A DNA stretch of 64,000 nucleotides, taken from NCBI RefSeq assembly GCF_011758765.1, contig NZ_JAANOU010000001.1:1-64000 (forward strand), given 5' to 3'. The stretch comes from Amycolatopsis viridis. Its GTDB lineage: Bacteria > Actinomycetota > Actinomycetes > Mycobacteriales > Pseudonocardiaceae. Within the stretch, counting starts at the first letter, position 1; each line of letters begins with the position of its first letter. The position numbers and the translations under genes are program-made. Below the pieces are notes generated by a model. It had not been told where the DNA came from, made no database searches, and saw nothing but the letters and a program-made list of their open reading frames with translations. This document shows, piece after piece, positions 1 to 7,557 of this stretch.

Positions 1-1
1 C

Positions 2-631
2 GGTGTGGCCGACCGGGAACTGTTCCTCATCCCGACCGCCGAGGTGCCGCTGGTCAACCTGCACGCCGGGGAGATCCTGCCGCTGGAGGACCTGCCGCTG
101 CGGTACACCGCGCACACCCCGTGCTTCCGCTCCGAGGCCGGTTCGTACGGCAAGGACACCCGCGGCCTGATCCGGCAGCACGAGTTCTCCAAGGTCGAGC
201 TGGTGCAGTTCGTCGAGGAGGAACGTTCCCGCGCGGCGCTGGACGAGATCCTGTCGCACGCCGAGGCACCGTTGCAGCGGCTCGGGCTGCCGTACCGGGT
301 CATCAAGCTCGCGGCGGGCGACACCGGCTTCTCCGCGCAGATCACGTTCGACGTCGAGGTGTGGCTGCCGAGCCAGGGCACCTACCGGGAGATCTCCAGC
401 GCGTCGGACACCGGCACCTTCCAGGCGCGCCGGGCCGGCATCCGCGGCAAGGGCAAGGACGGCAAGCGTGCGCAGATCGCCACGCTGAACGCATCCGGCC
501 TGCCGATCGGCCGCACCCTGGTGGCCGTGCTGGAGAACAACCAGCAGGCCGACGGGTCGATCCGGATTCCGGAGGCGCTGGTGCCCTACACCCGGTTCGA
601 GGTCATCAACCCGGACGGCACCACCGCCTGA
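2..631 (+). CDS. serS: Seryl-tRNA synthetase, C-terminal part (5' end outside window)
   Basis: This enzyme charges tRNA-Ser with serine in the cytoplasm. The visible 3' portion carries class II motif 2 ([16 protein letters not shown], then [10 protein letters not shown]) and motif 3 ([16 protein letters not shown]). The reading frame is open to the left edge, so the N-terminal tRNA-binding coiled coil lies upstream; the first in-window GTG is not the start. In mycobacteria serS sits beside a septum-type protein, a metallopeptidase, a phosphatase and pheA, all of which appear in the next 13 kb. Confidence 0.96.
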   Translation, partial: GVADRELFLIPTAEVPLVNLHAGEILPLEDLPLRYTAHTPCFRSEAGSYGKDTRGLIRQHEFSKVELVQFVEEERSRAALDEILSHAEAPLQRLGLPYRVIKLAAGDTGFSAQITFDVEVWLPSQGTYREISSASDTGTFQARRAGIRGKGKDGKRAQIATLNASGLPIGRTLVAVLENNQQADGSIRIPEALVPYTRFEVINPDGTTA

Positions 632-673
632 ACCGGGTCAGCCGTCCACGTTGGACAACATGACCGACGGCCC

Positions 674-683
674 CTCACGTGAG
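674..683. promoter_or_regulatory. 10-bp perfect palindrome upstream of the PRC-barrel gene
   Basis: CTCACGTGAG reads identically on both strands and lies about 85 bp before the PRC-barrel gene, just after serS. It could be an operator or chance; no matching regulator is encoded next to it. Confidence 0.25.
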
Positions 684-766
684 TGACGCCCGATGGTGTC
701 AGTTTCGCACCCCCGTCCGACCGTCTACACCCATGGCGGCTCTAAAAAACGCGGAAGGAGCGAGCC

Positions 767-1534
767 ATGACTGGCACCATGCGTCCGGAAGAGCTCATGG
801 AGAACGCGGTGGTGGACTCCCACGGCCGCAAGATCGGCAAGGTCGGCACGGTCTACGTCGCCGACGACACGCAGCAGCCGGAGTGGGTCACCGTCCGCAC
901 CGGCATGTTCGGGCACAAGGAGAGCTTCGTGCCGCTCCAGGGCGCGACGATGCACCGCGACGGGCTGCACGTGCAGGTCACCAAGGAAAAGGTCTCCGAG
1001 GCGCCACAGACGGAAGGCGACCGGCACCTGTCCGAGCAGGAGAGCGCCGAGCTGTACCGGTTCTACGACATGCCGGCGCCGCGCGGCAGCCAGGAGAACC
1101 GCGGCCGGGGTGAACGCACCAAGCCACCGCAGCCACAGCAGCAGCAGACGGCGACGACCCGCGGCGGCGAGTCGATGACGCGCTCGGAGGAGCGGCTCAA
1201 CGTCGGTACGGAGCGCGTCGAAACCGGCCGGGTGCGGCTGCGCAAGTACACCGTTACCGAGGAGCAGCACGTCAAGGTTCCGGTGACGCACGAAGAGGTG
1301 CGGGTGGAGCGCGAGCCGATCACCGAAGGCGACCGCACCGGCGCGCGGATCGCCGACGAGGAGCAGGAGGTCACCCTGCACGAGGAGCGGCCGAAGGTGG
1401 AGAAGGAGACCGTGCCGGTCGAAAAGGTGCGGCTGGCCAAGGAAACCGTGCGCGACGAGCAGACCGTCGCCGGCGAGGTGCGCAAGGAGCGCGTCGAGGT
1501 GGAAGACGACACCAAGCGGCGCAAGAACCGCTGA
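767..1534 (+). CDS. PRC-barrel and DUF2382 (YsnF/AvaK-type) protein
   Basis: Cytoplasmic protein of 255 residues. Residues about 8-75 form a PRC-barrel domain (ENAVVDSHGRKIGKVGTVYV), and residues about 145-250 form a DUF2382 domain rich in charged repeats (ERVETGRVRLRKYTVTEEQ, then VPVTHEEVRVEREPI). A Gln-rich linker lies between them. Proteins with this pair are often stress- or general-response-induced in actinobacteria; their biochemical role is not established. The start is fixed by AAGGAG at 755-760, six nt before ATG. A 15-bp hairpin follows the stop. Confidence 0.88.
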   Translation: MTGTMRPEELMENAVVDSHGRKIGKVGTVYVADDTQQPEWVTVRTGMFGHKESFVPLQGATMHRDGLHVQVTKEKVSEAPQTEGDRHLSEQESAELYRFYDMPAPRGSQENRGRGERTKPPQPQQQQTATTRGGESMTRSEERLNVGTERVETGRVRLRKYTVTEEQHVKVPVTHEEVRVEREPITEGDRTGARIADEEQEVTLHEERPKVEKETVPVEKVRLAKETVRDEQTVAGEVRKERVEVEDDTKRRKNR

Positions 1535-1540
1535 CCCGCC

Positions 1541-1575
1541 CCCCGGTGTGGCGTCGCGCGGACGCCACACCGGGG
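1541..1575. terminator. Strong hairpin terminator, probably bidirectional
   Basis: A perfect 15-bp stem (arms 1541-1555 and 1561-1575, CCCCGGTGTGGCGTC and its complement) closes a 5-nt GCGCG loop. It lies between the PRC-barrel gene and the oppositely oriented SDR remnant. There is no T-tract, as is usual in such GC-rich genomes. Confidence 0.75.
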
Positions 1576-1583
1576 CACGCCGG

Positions 1584-2339
1584 TCACGCGAACCGGGTGT
1601 CGAGGGAGATCGCCTCCCAGCGGTCGAGGTCGGCGAGCTGAGCGGTGAGTTTTTCGCGGATGTGCGGGTGACCGCCTCCGGTCACAGCGGCAGCCGCAGG
1701 GGCGAATCCACGTCCTGCACCGCCCGGATGATCGCCTCCGCGGCGCGCGCCGGGTCGTTCGGCTGCTTGCCGTCCTGCTCGGCGAAGCGCGCTCGCAGCG
1801 CACCGGCCGGTGTCCCGGCGTAGTCGTCGATCGGGTCGGCGTAGCGCATCGAGCGGCCCGCGAAGTCCGTGCGGAACGGGCCGGGTTCCACGATCGTGAC
1901 CCGGATGCCCAGTGGTGCGACCTCACCGGCGAGCGCCTCGGACATCCCTTCCAGCGCGAACTTCGAGGTCGCGTACGCCGTGTGGCCGGGGTTGCCGACC
2001 ACCCCGCCCACCGACGAGAGCTGCACGATGTGTCCGGAGCGCCGTGCCCGCATGTGCGGCAGCACCGCCCTGGTCACCGCGGCCGCCCCGAACAGGTTCG
2101 TCTCCAGCACGGCGCGGAACTGCTCTTCCGACAGTTCCTCCAGTGCGCCGACCAGCCCGTGCCCGGCGTTGTTCACCAGACGTCGATCCGGCCGAACTCG
2201 GCCACCGCGGTGTCCACCGCCGCGTCGATCGACGCGCGGTCGCCACCACCCGGTCACCCCGGTCGAGCACCGCTTCGGCGAGCACCCGCCCGAACCCGCT
2301 GCTCGCCCCCGTGATCATCCACACCTGATAGTTTGACAT
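1584..2339 (-). pseudogene. Decayed short-chain dehydrogenase/reductase (SDR) gene
   Basis: The intact family is an NAD(P)-dependent oxidoreductase of about 270 residues. The N-terminus (MSNYQVWMITGASSGFGRVL) and the catalytic half (VNNAGHG, then YATSKFALEGMSEAL) are clear but lie in different frames. After VVATAR some 25 residues are missing, and SIDAAVDTAVAEFGRIDV continues in another frame. One base is lost near 2179 just before NNAG. A TGA at 1682-1684 interrupts after LRLPL. The typical C-terminus (IREKLTAQLADLDRWEAISL) continues in a further frame to a stop at 1584. Four separate lesions argue for true decay over one sequencing error. It faces a MarR gene across a shared operator. Confidence 0.8.
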
Positions 2340-2351
2340 ACAAATCAAACT
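2330..2351. promoter_or_regulatory. Probable MarR operator in the divergent region
   Basis: A perfect 7-bp inverted repeat, AGTTTGA and TCAAACT, separated by 8 nt. It covers the start codon of the SDR remnant (2337-2339) and lies 25 bp before the MarR start. An AT-rich dyad between a regulator and its divergent target is the usual MarR operator layout. Confidence 0.6.
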
Positions 2352-2375
2352 AGCTTGAGCATCAAGGGGTGTCGA

Positions 2376-2882
2376 GTGGATTCGGTGACGCGCGAGCTGG
2401 CCGGGTGGATCGGGCAGATGCCCGCGGGCGTGGACCCGGAGGTGGAGGCGGCGCGGCAGCGGATCGGCCGGCTGTCCCGCCAGTTCCGGCAGGTGCTGGA
2501 CCAGGCGGCGGCCGAGCACGGCATGACCGTCGGCGACTGGGAGGCGCTGTCGGTGCTGCGCCGGACCAGCCCGGTGTGCACCCCGAAACAGCTGGCCGCA
2601 GCGTTGAACCTGACTTCGGGCACGGTCAGCGTGCGGCTCGACCGGCTGATGCGCGCCGGGCTGATCGAGCAGGTCGCCGCCGACGACGGCCGCAGCCGCC
2701 CGGTGCGGCTCACCCGCAAGGGCCACGCCCGCTGGCGCGCCGCGACGGCCGCCCGCACCCGCTACGAGCGGGAGCTGTTCGACGGCGTGGACCTCGCCGC
2801 CCTGAACTCGCTGCTGGCGCCGCTCCTGGCTCGCTTCGAGACCGAGTTCGGCCTCGTCTCCGGGCACGACCAGGTGGGGTAG
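2376..2882 (+). CDS. MarR family transcriptional regulator
   Basis: Winged-helix DNA-binding regulator of 168 residues from the GTG at 2376, chosen because AGGGG lies 7 nt upstream. The HTH is seen as CTPKQLAAALNLTSGTVSVRLDRL, followed by the wing (DDGRSRPVRLTRKG). MarR proteins usually bind as dimers to short palindromes in their own promoter and release on ligand binding. Its divergent neighbour, an SDR gene, is degenerate, so this regulator may have lost its local target. A TTG at 2355 is a less likely start. Confidence 0.88.
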   Translation: MDSVTRELAGWIGQMPAGVDPEVEAARQRIGRLSRQFRQVLDQAAAEHGMTVGDWEALSVLRRTSPVCTPKQLAAALNLTSGTVSVRLDRLMRAGLIEQVAADDGRSRPVRLTRKGHARWRAATAARTRYERELFDGVDLAALNSLLAPLLARFETEFGLVSGHDQVG

Positions 2883-2890
2883 CGGACCCC

Positions 2891-3796
2891 TCAGCCCGTG
2901 ACGAACTCGGCGATGACGCGGCCCAGTTCCGCGCCCTGGTCCTCCTGCAGGAAGTGCCCGGCGTTCGACAGGGTCCGGTGGTCCTGGCCGGCGGCGCCTC
3001 GCATGGCGCGTTGCAGGACCGGCGCCATCGGGCCGGTGATCGGGTCGCTGTCACCGAACGCGCACAGGAACGGGATGTCCAGTTCGGACAGTGTGGCCCA
3101 GGCGCGGCGGTTGGCCTCGCTCGCCGGGTCGTCGGGCCGCGTCGGCACCAGCCCGGGCATCGCGCGTGGACCGGCCTTGTACGTCTCGTTCGGGAACGGC
3201 GCGTCGTAGGCGGCGCGTTCGGCGTCGCTCAGCGTGGTCCGGCAACCGGACTGCACGAAACGGCCGATGTCGAGCACCGGCGCTTTCCGGACCGCGTCGT
3301 GGAAGGCCCACCACTCGCGCGGCATGTCCTGGTCGCCGGTGGGCAGTCCGGTGTTGGCCGCGACCACGCGCGCGAACCGGTCCGGGTTCTCGGCGACCAC
3401 GCGCAACCCGATCAGGCCGCCCCAGTCCTGCCCGACCACGGTGATGTCCCGCAGGTCGAGCGCGTCGAGGGCGAACGCGCGGATCCACTCGACGTGCCGC
3501 GCGTAGGTGTGGTCGGCGACGTCGACCGGCTTGTCGGAGCGGCCGAAGCCGATCAGGTCCGGTGCGATCGCCCGGATGCCGGCGGCCGCCAGCACGGGCA
3601 GCACCTTGCGGTACAGGAACGACCAGCTGGGCTCGCCGTGCAGGAGCAGCACGACGGGGCCGTCGAACGGGCCGGCCTCGACGTAGGAGATCCGGACGAT
3701 GCCGTCGTGCTCGCTCTCCAGGTCGGCGTAGAGCGGCGGGTGGTCGAAGTCGGGGAGGTCGGTGAACCGGTCTTCGGGAGTCCTCAGCAGGCGCAC
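2891..3796 (-). CDS. Haloalkane dehalogenase, alpha/beta-hydrolase fold
   Basis: Predicted to hydrolyse carbon-halogen bonds of haloalkanes to alcohol and halide. The 301-residue protein has the family core: HGEP (residues 53-56) at the oxyanion hole, GQDWGG with nucleophile Asp124 and halide-binding Trp125, acid Asp251 (GDSDPI) and base His281 (NAGHFLQED). Trp162/Trp163 could supply the second halide ligand of subfamily I enzymes. The GTG start follows a TAGGGT -10 element by 6 nt, so the message is probably leaderless. The motifs exclude epoxide hydrolase, which would need a Tyr pair in the cap; the natural substrate is unknown. Confidence 0.87.
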   Translation of the reverse strand: MRLLRTPEDRFTDLPDFDHPPLYADLESEHDGIVRISYVEAGPFDGPVVLLLHGEPSWSFLYRKVLPVLAAAGIRAIAPDLIGFGRSDKPVDVADHTYARHVEWIRAFALDALDLRDITVVGQDWGGLIGLRVVAENPDRFARVVAANTGLPTGDQDMPREWWAFHDAVRKAPVLDIGRFVQSGCRTTLSDAERAAYDAPFPNETYKAGPRAMPGLVPTRPDDPASEANRRAWATLSELDIPFLCAFGDSDPITGPMAPVLQRAMRGAAGQDHRTLSNAGHFLQEDQGAELGRVIAEFVTG

Positions 3797-3802
3797 ACAC
3801 CC

Positions 3803-3808
3803 ACCCTA
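3803..3808 (-). promoter_or_regulatory. -10 element of the dehalogenase, leaderless
   Basis: TAGGGT on the minus strand, 6 nt before the GTG at 3796; no Shine-Dalgarno sequence is present. Confidence 0.5.
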
Positions 3809-3819
3809 GGGGCTGGCCG

Positions 3820-4272
3820 TCAGCTGATCGAGACCGCGACGACCAGGCCCAGCGCGAGGTGTGCGGCCGCGACCACGATGCTGGCCGGGGCGAACACCTC
3901 GCTCTCGATCGTGCCGCGCACGTCGATCCGGGTCGACCACTCCAGCAGCCGCACCGCGAGCACCTGCACGACGATGCCGAGCAGGCCGTAGACCAGCGAC
4001 GTGATCAGGCCCTCGGTCAGGTCGCTGGCCGAGTTGAAGATCGCGACGACCACGATGAACGCCATCGACAGCATCCCGGACGCGGTGACGACCACCGCGT
4101 TCGGCAGCCCGCGCCGCACCAGGTCGGACAGCTTGCCGGGGGTGGTCCAGTCGATCGCGTAGAAGCCGACCAGCATCAGCAGCAGGCCGATGACGCCGTA
4201 CAGCAGGATCGCGCCGATCCCGCGCACGAGTTCGGATCCGAACGTGCCGGACAGCGCGAGGGTCGAGGTCAC
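3820..4272 (-). CDS. DUF350 family small membrane protein (YjfL-like)
   Basis: Integral membrane protein of 150 residues with four predicted helices (for example GAILLYGVIGLLLMLVGFYA and GMLSMAFIVVVAIFNSASD). I take the GTG at 4272 because GGGAGA precedes it by a few nt; an upstream in-frame ATG would run into the preceding gene. In E. coli, DUF350 protein YjfL is encoded with YjfM (DUF1190) and YjfC (glutathionylspermidine-synthase-like), and here the same three families are consecutive. The role is unknown; a link to membrane stress is an inference from that association. Confidence 0.8.
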   Translation of the reverse strand: MTSTLALSGTFGSELVRGIGAILLYGVIGLLLMLVGFYAIDWTTPGKLSDLVRRGLPNAVVVTASGMLSMAFIVVVAIFNSASDLTEGLITSLVYGLLGIVVQVLAVRLLEWSTRIDVRGTIESEVFAPASIVVAAAHLALGLVVAVSIS

Positions 4273-4315
4273 GGGGTCTCCCAGTTCAGTGGCGGATTTG
4301 CTCGCGGGTGGTTTA

Positions 4316-5482
4316 TCACGTTTGCGGGATGCGGTGTGGGACGAACGCGGCACCGTCGTCGGTGACGAGACCGGCGGTTTCCCGGATTCCCAGGCCGGCC
4401 GCGTTGTCCCCGACGATCCACGCGCCCAGCGCCGGGCGGAACCCGTCGAACTCGGGCAGCGGGTCGAACGCCTGGTAGACGTAGCCCTCGGCGCCGTAGA
4501 CGCCGCCCGTCTCGGTCTCGTAGCCGGGCGCGACGATCTGCACGTTCGCGCCCTCGCGGCCCAGCTTCGGCTTGCGCACGTACTCGGTGAGGATGCCGGG
4601 CTGGTCGGCGAACGCGGGCAGCAGGTTCGGGTGACCCGGGTAGTTCTCCCACAGGATCGCCAGCAGCGTCTTGTTGGACAGCAGCATCTTCCACAGCGGC
4701 TCGATCCACAGCGTCCGCGGCAGCGACTCGGCGGCGAAACGGCCGAACTCCTCCTCGACCACCCATTCCCACGGGTAGAGCTTGACCACGGTGTTCATCG
4801 GCGCCTCTTCGAGGTCGACGAACCGCTGGAGCACCGGGTCCCAGCCGATCTCCTCGATCGCCAGCCCCACCGTGTCCAGGCCGGCCTCGGCGGCGGTCTC
4901 CTGCAGGTAGGACGTCGTGATGTGGTCCTCACCGGTGGGGTCGGCGCTGGACCAGGTGAAGTACAGCTCGTTGGTGGGCAGCTGCCCGCGGATCTCCTGC
5001 CAGCGTTCGACCAGCCGCTCGTGCACCGAGTTCCACTGGTCGTCGTCCGGGAACACCGCGGTCTTCCAGTGCCACTGCAACACCGACGCCTCCAGCAGCG
5101 AGGTCGGCGTGTCGGCGTTGTACTCCAGCAGCTTCGCCGGGCCGCGGCCGTCGTAGCGCAGGTCGAACCGGCCGTAGACGTGCGGGTCGCGGCGCTTCCA
5201 CGACTCCGCGATGTGCGGCCACACCCATTCCGGGATGCCGAACTCGCGGTAGCGCTCGGTCAGCACCACGTTGTCGACGGCCTCCAGGCACATCGAGTGC
5301 AGCAGCTCGACGTCGGCCTCCAGGCTGAGCACCTCGTCCATCTCCAGGACGTAGTGCACCGACTCGTCCCAGTACGGCCGCTCGTGGCCGGAGCCGTAGC
5401 GGGCCGGGGTGCCGAACACCAGGCCCTGCTCCTCGACGATGCGCTGCCAGTCCCGCCGAGGCTGGGCGGTCCCCCTTCGCAC
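4316..5482 (-). CDS. Glutathionylspermidine synthase family ATP-grasp ligase (YgiC/YjfC-like)
   Basis: Predicted cytoplasmic ATP-grasp amide ligase of 388 residues. It shows the family blocks FDLRYDGRGPAKLLEYNADT and LLSNKTLLAILWENYPGHPN and a C-terminal GAWIVGDNAAGLGIRE. Only the synthetase half is present; the amidase domain of E. coli Gss is absent, as in YgiC and YjfC. The substrate is unknown, and actinomycetes use mycothiol instead of glutathione, so a glutathione-spermidine product is unlikely. The GTG start directly abuts the TAG of the upstream gene, showing translational coupling with the YgiB-like protein; DUF350 follows 43 nt downstream. Confidence 0.85.
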   Translation of the reverse strand: MRRGTAQPRRDWQRIVEEQGLVFGTPARYGSGHERPYWDESVHYVLEMDEVLSLEADVELLHSMCLEAVDNVVLTERYREFGIPEWVWPHIAESWKRRDPHVYGRFDLRYDGRGPAKLLEYNADTPTSLLEASVLQWHWKTAVFPDDDQWNSVHERLVERWQEIRGQLPTNELYFTWSSADPTGEDHITTSYLQETAAEAGLDTVGLAIEEIGWDPVLQRFVDLEEAPMNTVVKLYPWEWVVEEEFGRFAAESLPRTLWIEPLWKMLLSNKTLLAILWENYPGHPNLLPAFADQPGILTEYVRKPKLGREGANVQIVAPGYETETGGVYGAEGYVYQAFDPLPEFDGFRPALGAWIVGDNAAGLGIRETAGLVTDDGAAFVPHRIPQT

Positions 5483-6103
5483 CTAGGATCCCCCGCTCTT
5501 CCCGCCACCACCGCTGGTCTTGCCGCTGATGCCGAAACCGCCGCGCTGGACGGTCTTGCCGGAGCTGGTCTTGACCGTGGTGTTGCCGGACGGCTTGGTG
5601 TAGGTGCCGCCGGACACGGGCTGGCCGATCGCGCCGGTGCCGCCGTAGTTGTAGCGGTACTGCCTGTAACCGCCGCCGTTGGGGAGCGGGATGAACCAGA
5701 ACCCGGTGGCCGAGTTGTAGTACCCGCCGTGGCTGGTGGCGTAGCTGTCGTCGCAGTACTCGTCGGGCTGGACCGTGTTGCTGCCGTCGGTGCAGACGGC
5801 GTTGACCGTCTCCCCGGTGCCCGCGACGTACCAGGTCGCCACCACGGCGACCAGGCCGACCGCCACGCCACTGCCGATCAGCACCTTGCGGCGCGTGGCG
5901 GCCTTGCGCGTCGCCTCGGCGTGCGCCTGCTTCGCGGCGGCCACCCTGCGGTTGTGTTCCTCCTCCGCCTTGCGCCGGGCGCGTTGCTCGGCCAGCGTCG
6001 GTTCGCGTGGTGTGGTCGTCGACGGGTCCTGGAACCGCATCGAGCCACGCGGGGGCTGTTCTTCCGGGGGCTCTGCGGCGCCCGGCGCACCGTCTTCTGT
6101 CAT
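5483..6103 (-). CDS. YgiB/DUF1190-like single-pass membrane protein
   Basis: 206 residues from the ATG at 6103. A charged N-terminal segment with a Lys/Arg/Ala-rich coiled region is followed by one membrane helix (KVLIGSGVAVGLVAVVATWY). The exported part starts with two Cys (VNAVCTDGSNTVQPDEYCDD) and ends in a Gly/Ser/Thr-rich low-complexity tail (GYYNSATGFWFIPLP, then GGGGKSGGS). The Cys region and tail match the DUF1190 pattern only by general likeness; the operon with YgiC-like and DUF350 genes supports the assignment. TAGGGT sits 7 nt before the ATG, so the transcript may be leaderless. Confidence 0.68.
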   Translation of the reverse strand: MTEDGAPGAAEPPEEQPPRGSMRFQDPSTTTPREPTLAEQRARRKAEEEHNRRVAAAKQAHAEATRKAATRRKVLIGSGVAVGLVAVVATWYVAGTGETVNAVCTDGSNTVQPDEYCDDSYATSHGGYYNSATGFWFIPLPNGGGYRQYRYNYGGTGAIGQPVSGGTYTKPSGNTTVKTSSGKTVQRGGFGISGKTSGGGGKSGGS

Positions 6104-6165
6104 CGCGCTAACCCTAACCACCCGAGGGGTGTCCCGTCCCGCAGACGCAGGCATTATGGGACCCG

Positions 6166-7101
6166 ATGCTGGGACATGGAGTGGAAAAGATCACGCTGCG
6201 CACCCGCCTGATCATGGCGGGTGCGTTTCTGGGCGCGATCGTGGCGCTGTCGCTCGACGTCGCCTTCTCGTGGGGCGGCCCGGTCAGCGGCGGCGGGAAG
6301 CCCGACGAGTCCCCGGAGGCGAAGGCGGCGTTCACCGCGGCGCCCGGCAGTTGCGTCACCTGGGCCGCCCAAGACATCTCGGACATCCGCGTCGTCCCGT
6401 GCGCCCAGCCGCACCTGTACGAGGTGACGGGCGTGGTGAACATCGGCGACAAGTACCCGCCGAACGCGCCCGCGCCGACGGTGGACCAGTGGCGGGACAT
6501 CGCGCTGGAGCGGTGCACCGCGGGGGTGGAGAACTACCTGCACCAGCCCCTCGACCCGTTCGGCCGGTTCACGGTGAGCGCGTTGCGGCCCGGCAACGAC
6601 GAATGGGCCGACGGCGACCGCGAGATGCGGTGCGTGCTGCAGTGGGCCGCTCCGGGCGGCAAGCTGGAGCCGATCACCGGCGCGGCGGCGGGCCAGTCGC
6701 AGTCGGCGGTGTGGGAGCCCGGCACCTGCCTGGCGCTGGCCGACAAGACGGTCGGCAACCCGATCGACTGCGCGCAGCCGCACTCGTACGAGATCGTCGC
6801 GACGCTGGACCTGAAGACGAAGTTCACCGGTGGCTATCCGGCCCAGAACGACCAGAAGACCTGGCTGGACACCGCGTGCAACAAGGCGGTTCAGGACTAC
6901 GCGGGACAGGTCGACCTGGCCGCGCAGAAGCTGATCCTCACCTGGGACATCCGGGAGCAGGAGAGCTGGGCCGCCGGGTCGACGCTGGTGAACTGCAAGG
7001 TTGGCGCGAAGCTCCCGGACGCGAGCGGTCTCGCGCCGGTGACCGGCAGCATCCGCAAGGCGGGCACGTCCGCCACCCCGTCGTCGCGCCCGGGCGGGTA
7101 G
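6166..7101 (+). CDS. Septum-formation-type membrane-anchored protein, two domain copies
   Basis: 311 residues: an N-terminal membrane anchor (LIMAGAFLGAIVALSLDVAF) and two copies of a Cys-containing extracellular domain. The copies begin at GSCVTWAAQD (about residue 61) and GTCLALADKT (about 185), each with a later CAQPH...YEV/I motif. This fits the Septum_form family. M. tuberculosis Rv3835, in the same serS-pheA neighbourhood, is the likely counterpart. The role at the septum is a family name more than a shown function. GTG at 6181 is an alternative start. The metallopeptidase gene begins 4 nt after the stop. Confidence 0.83.
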   Translation: MLGHGVEKITLRTRLIMAGAFLGAIVALSLDVAFSWGGPVSGGGKPDESPEAKAAFTAAPGSCVTWAAQDISDIRVVPCAQPHLYEVTGVVNIGDKYPPNAPAPTVDQWRDIALERCTAGVENYLHQPLDPFGRFTVSALRPGNDEWADGDREMRCVLQWAAPGGKLEPITGAAAGQSQSAVWEPGTCLALADKTVGNPIDCAQPHSYEIVATLDLKTKFTGGYPAQNDQKTWLDTACNKAVQDYAGQVDLAAQKLILTWDIREQESWAAGSTLVNCKVGAKLPDASGLAPVTGSIRKAGTSATPSSRPGG

Positions 7102-7105
7102 CGGC

Positions 7106-7456
7106 ATGCCGGTCGAGATGTCGCAGGCCCGGTTCGAGGAACTGGTCGCCGACGCGCTGGACGCGGTGCCGGAGGAACTGGCCGGCGCGATGGACAACGT
7201 GGTCGTGCTGGTGGAGGACCACAACGAGGAGGCGCCGGACATCCTGGGCCTGTACCACGGTGTCGCGCTGACCGAGCGCACCAGCGACTACGGCGGTGTG
7301 CTGCCCGACCGGATCTCCATCTACCGCACGCCGATCCTGCGGATGTGCGACAGCGAGGAGCAGGTGGTGGAGGAGGTGCTGATCACCGTGGTGCACGAGA
7401 TCGCCCACCACTTCGGCATCGACGACAGCCGGCTGCACGACCTGGGCTGGGGCTGA
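7106..7456 (+). CDS. Small zincin-like metallopeptidase family protein
   Basis: Protein of 116 residues ending in a zinc-binding HEIAHHFGIDDSRLHDLGWG segment (HExxH with a downstream His). The rest (FEELVADALDAVPEEL, then DRISIYRTPIL) matches the minimal metallopeptidase family found next to Rv3835-type proteins in mycobacteria (Rv3836). It is probably cytoplasmic; no substrate is known. It is almost certainly co-transcribed with the upstream septum-type gene. A second in-frame ATG at 7118 is an equally short start. Confidence 0.87.
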   Translation: MPVEMSQARFEELVADALDAVPEELAGAMDNVVVLVEDHNEEAPDILGLYHGVALTERTSDYGGVLPDRISIYRTPILRMCDSEEQVVEEVLITVVHEIAHHFGIDDSRLHDLGWG

Positions 7457-7557
7457 CCCGGCGGACGCCGTCGGGGATACTGATCAACTCGCTTTCCGCG
7501 GTCCTTCCGTGGCAGCATCGGAAGCACTGGGGAATCGGAACACCACCGAGGGTGATC

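Noticed and set aside
4316..5482. Bifunctional glutathionylspermidine synthetase/amidase
   Set aside because: The amidase domain is absent, and actinomycetes normally make mycothiol instead of glutathione.
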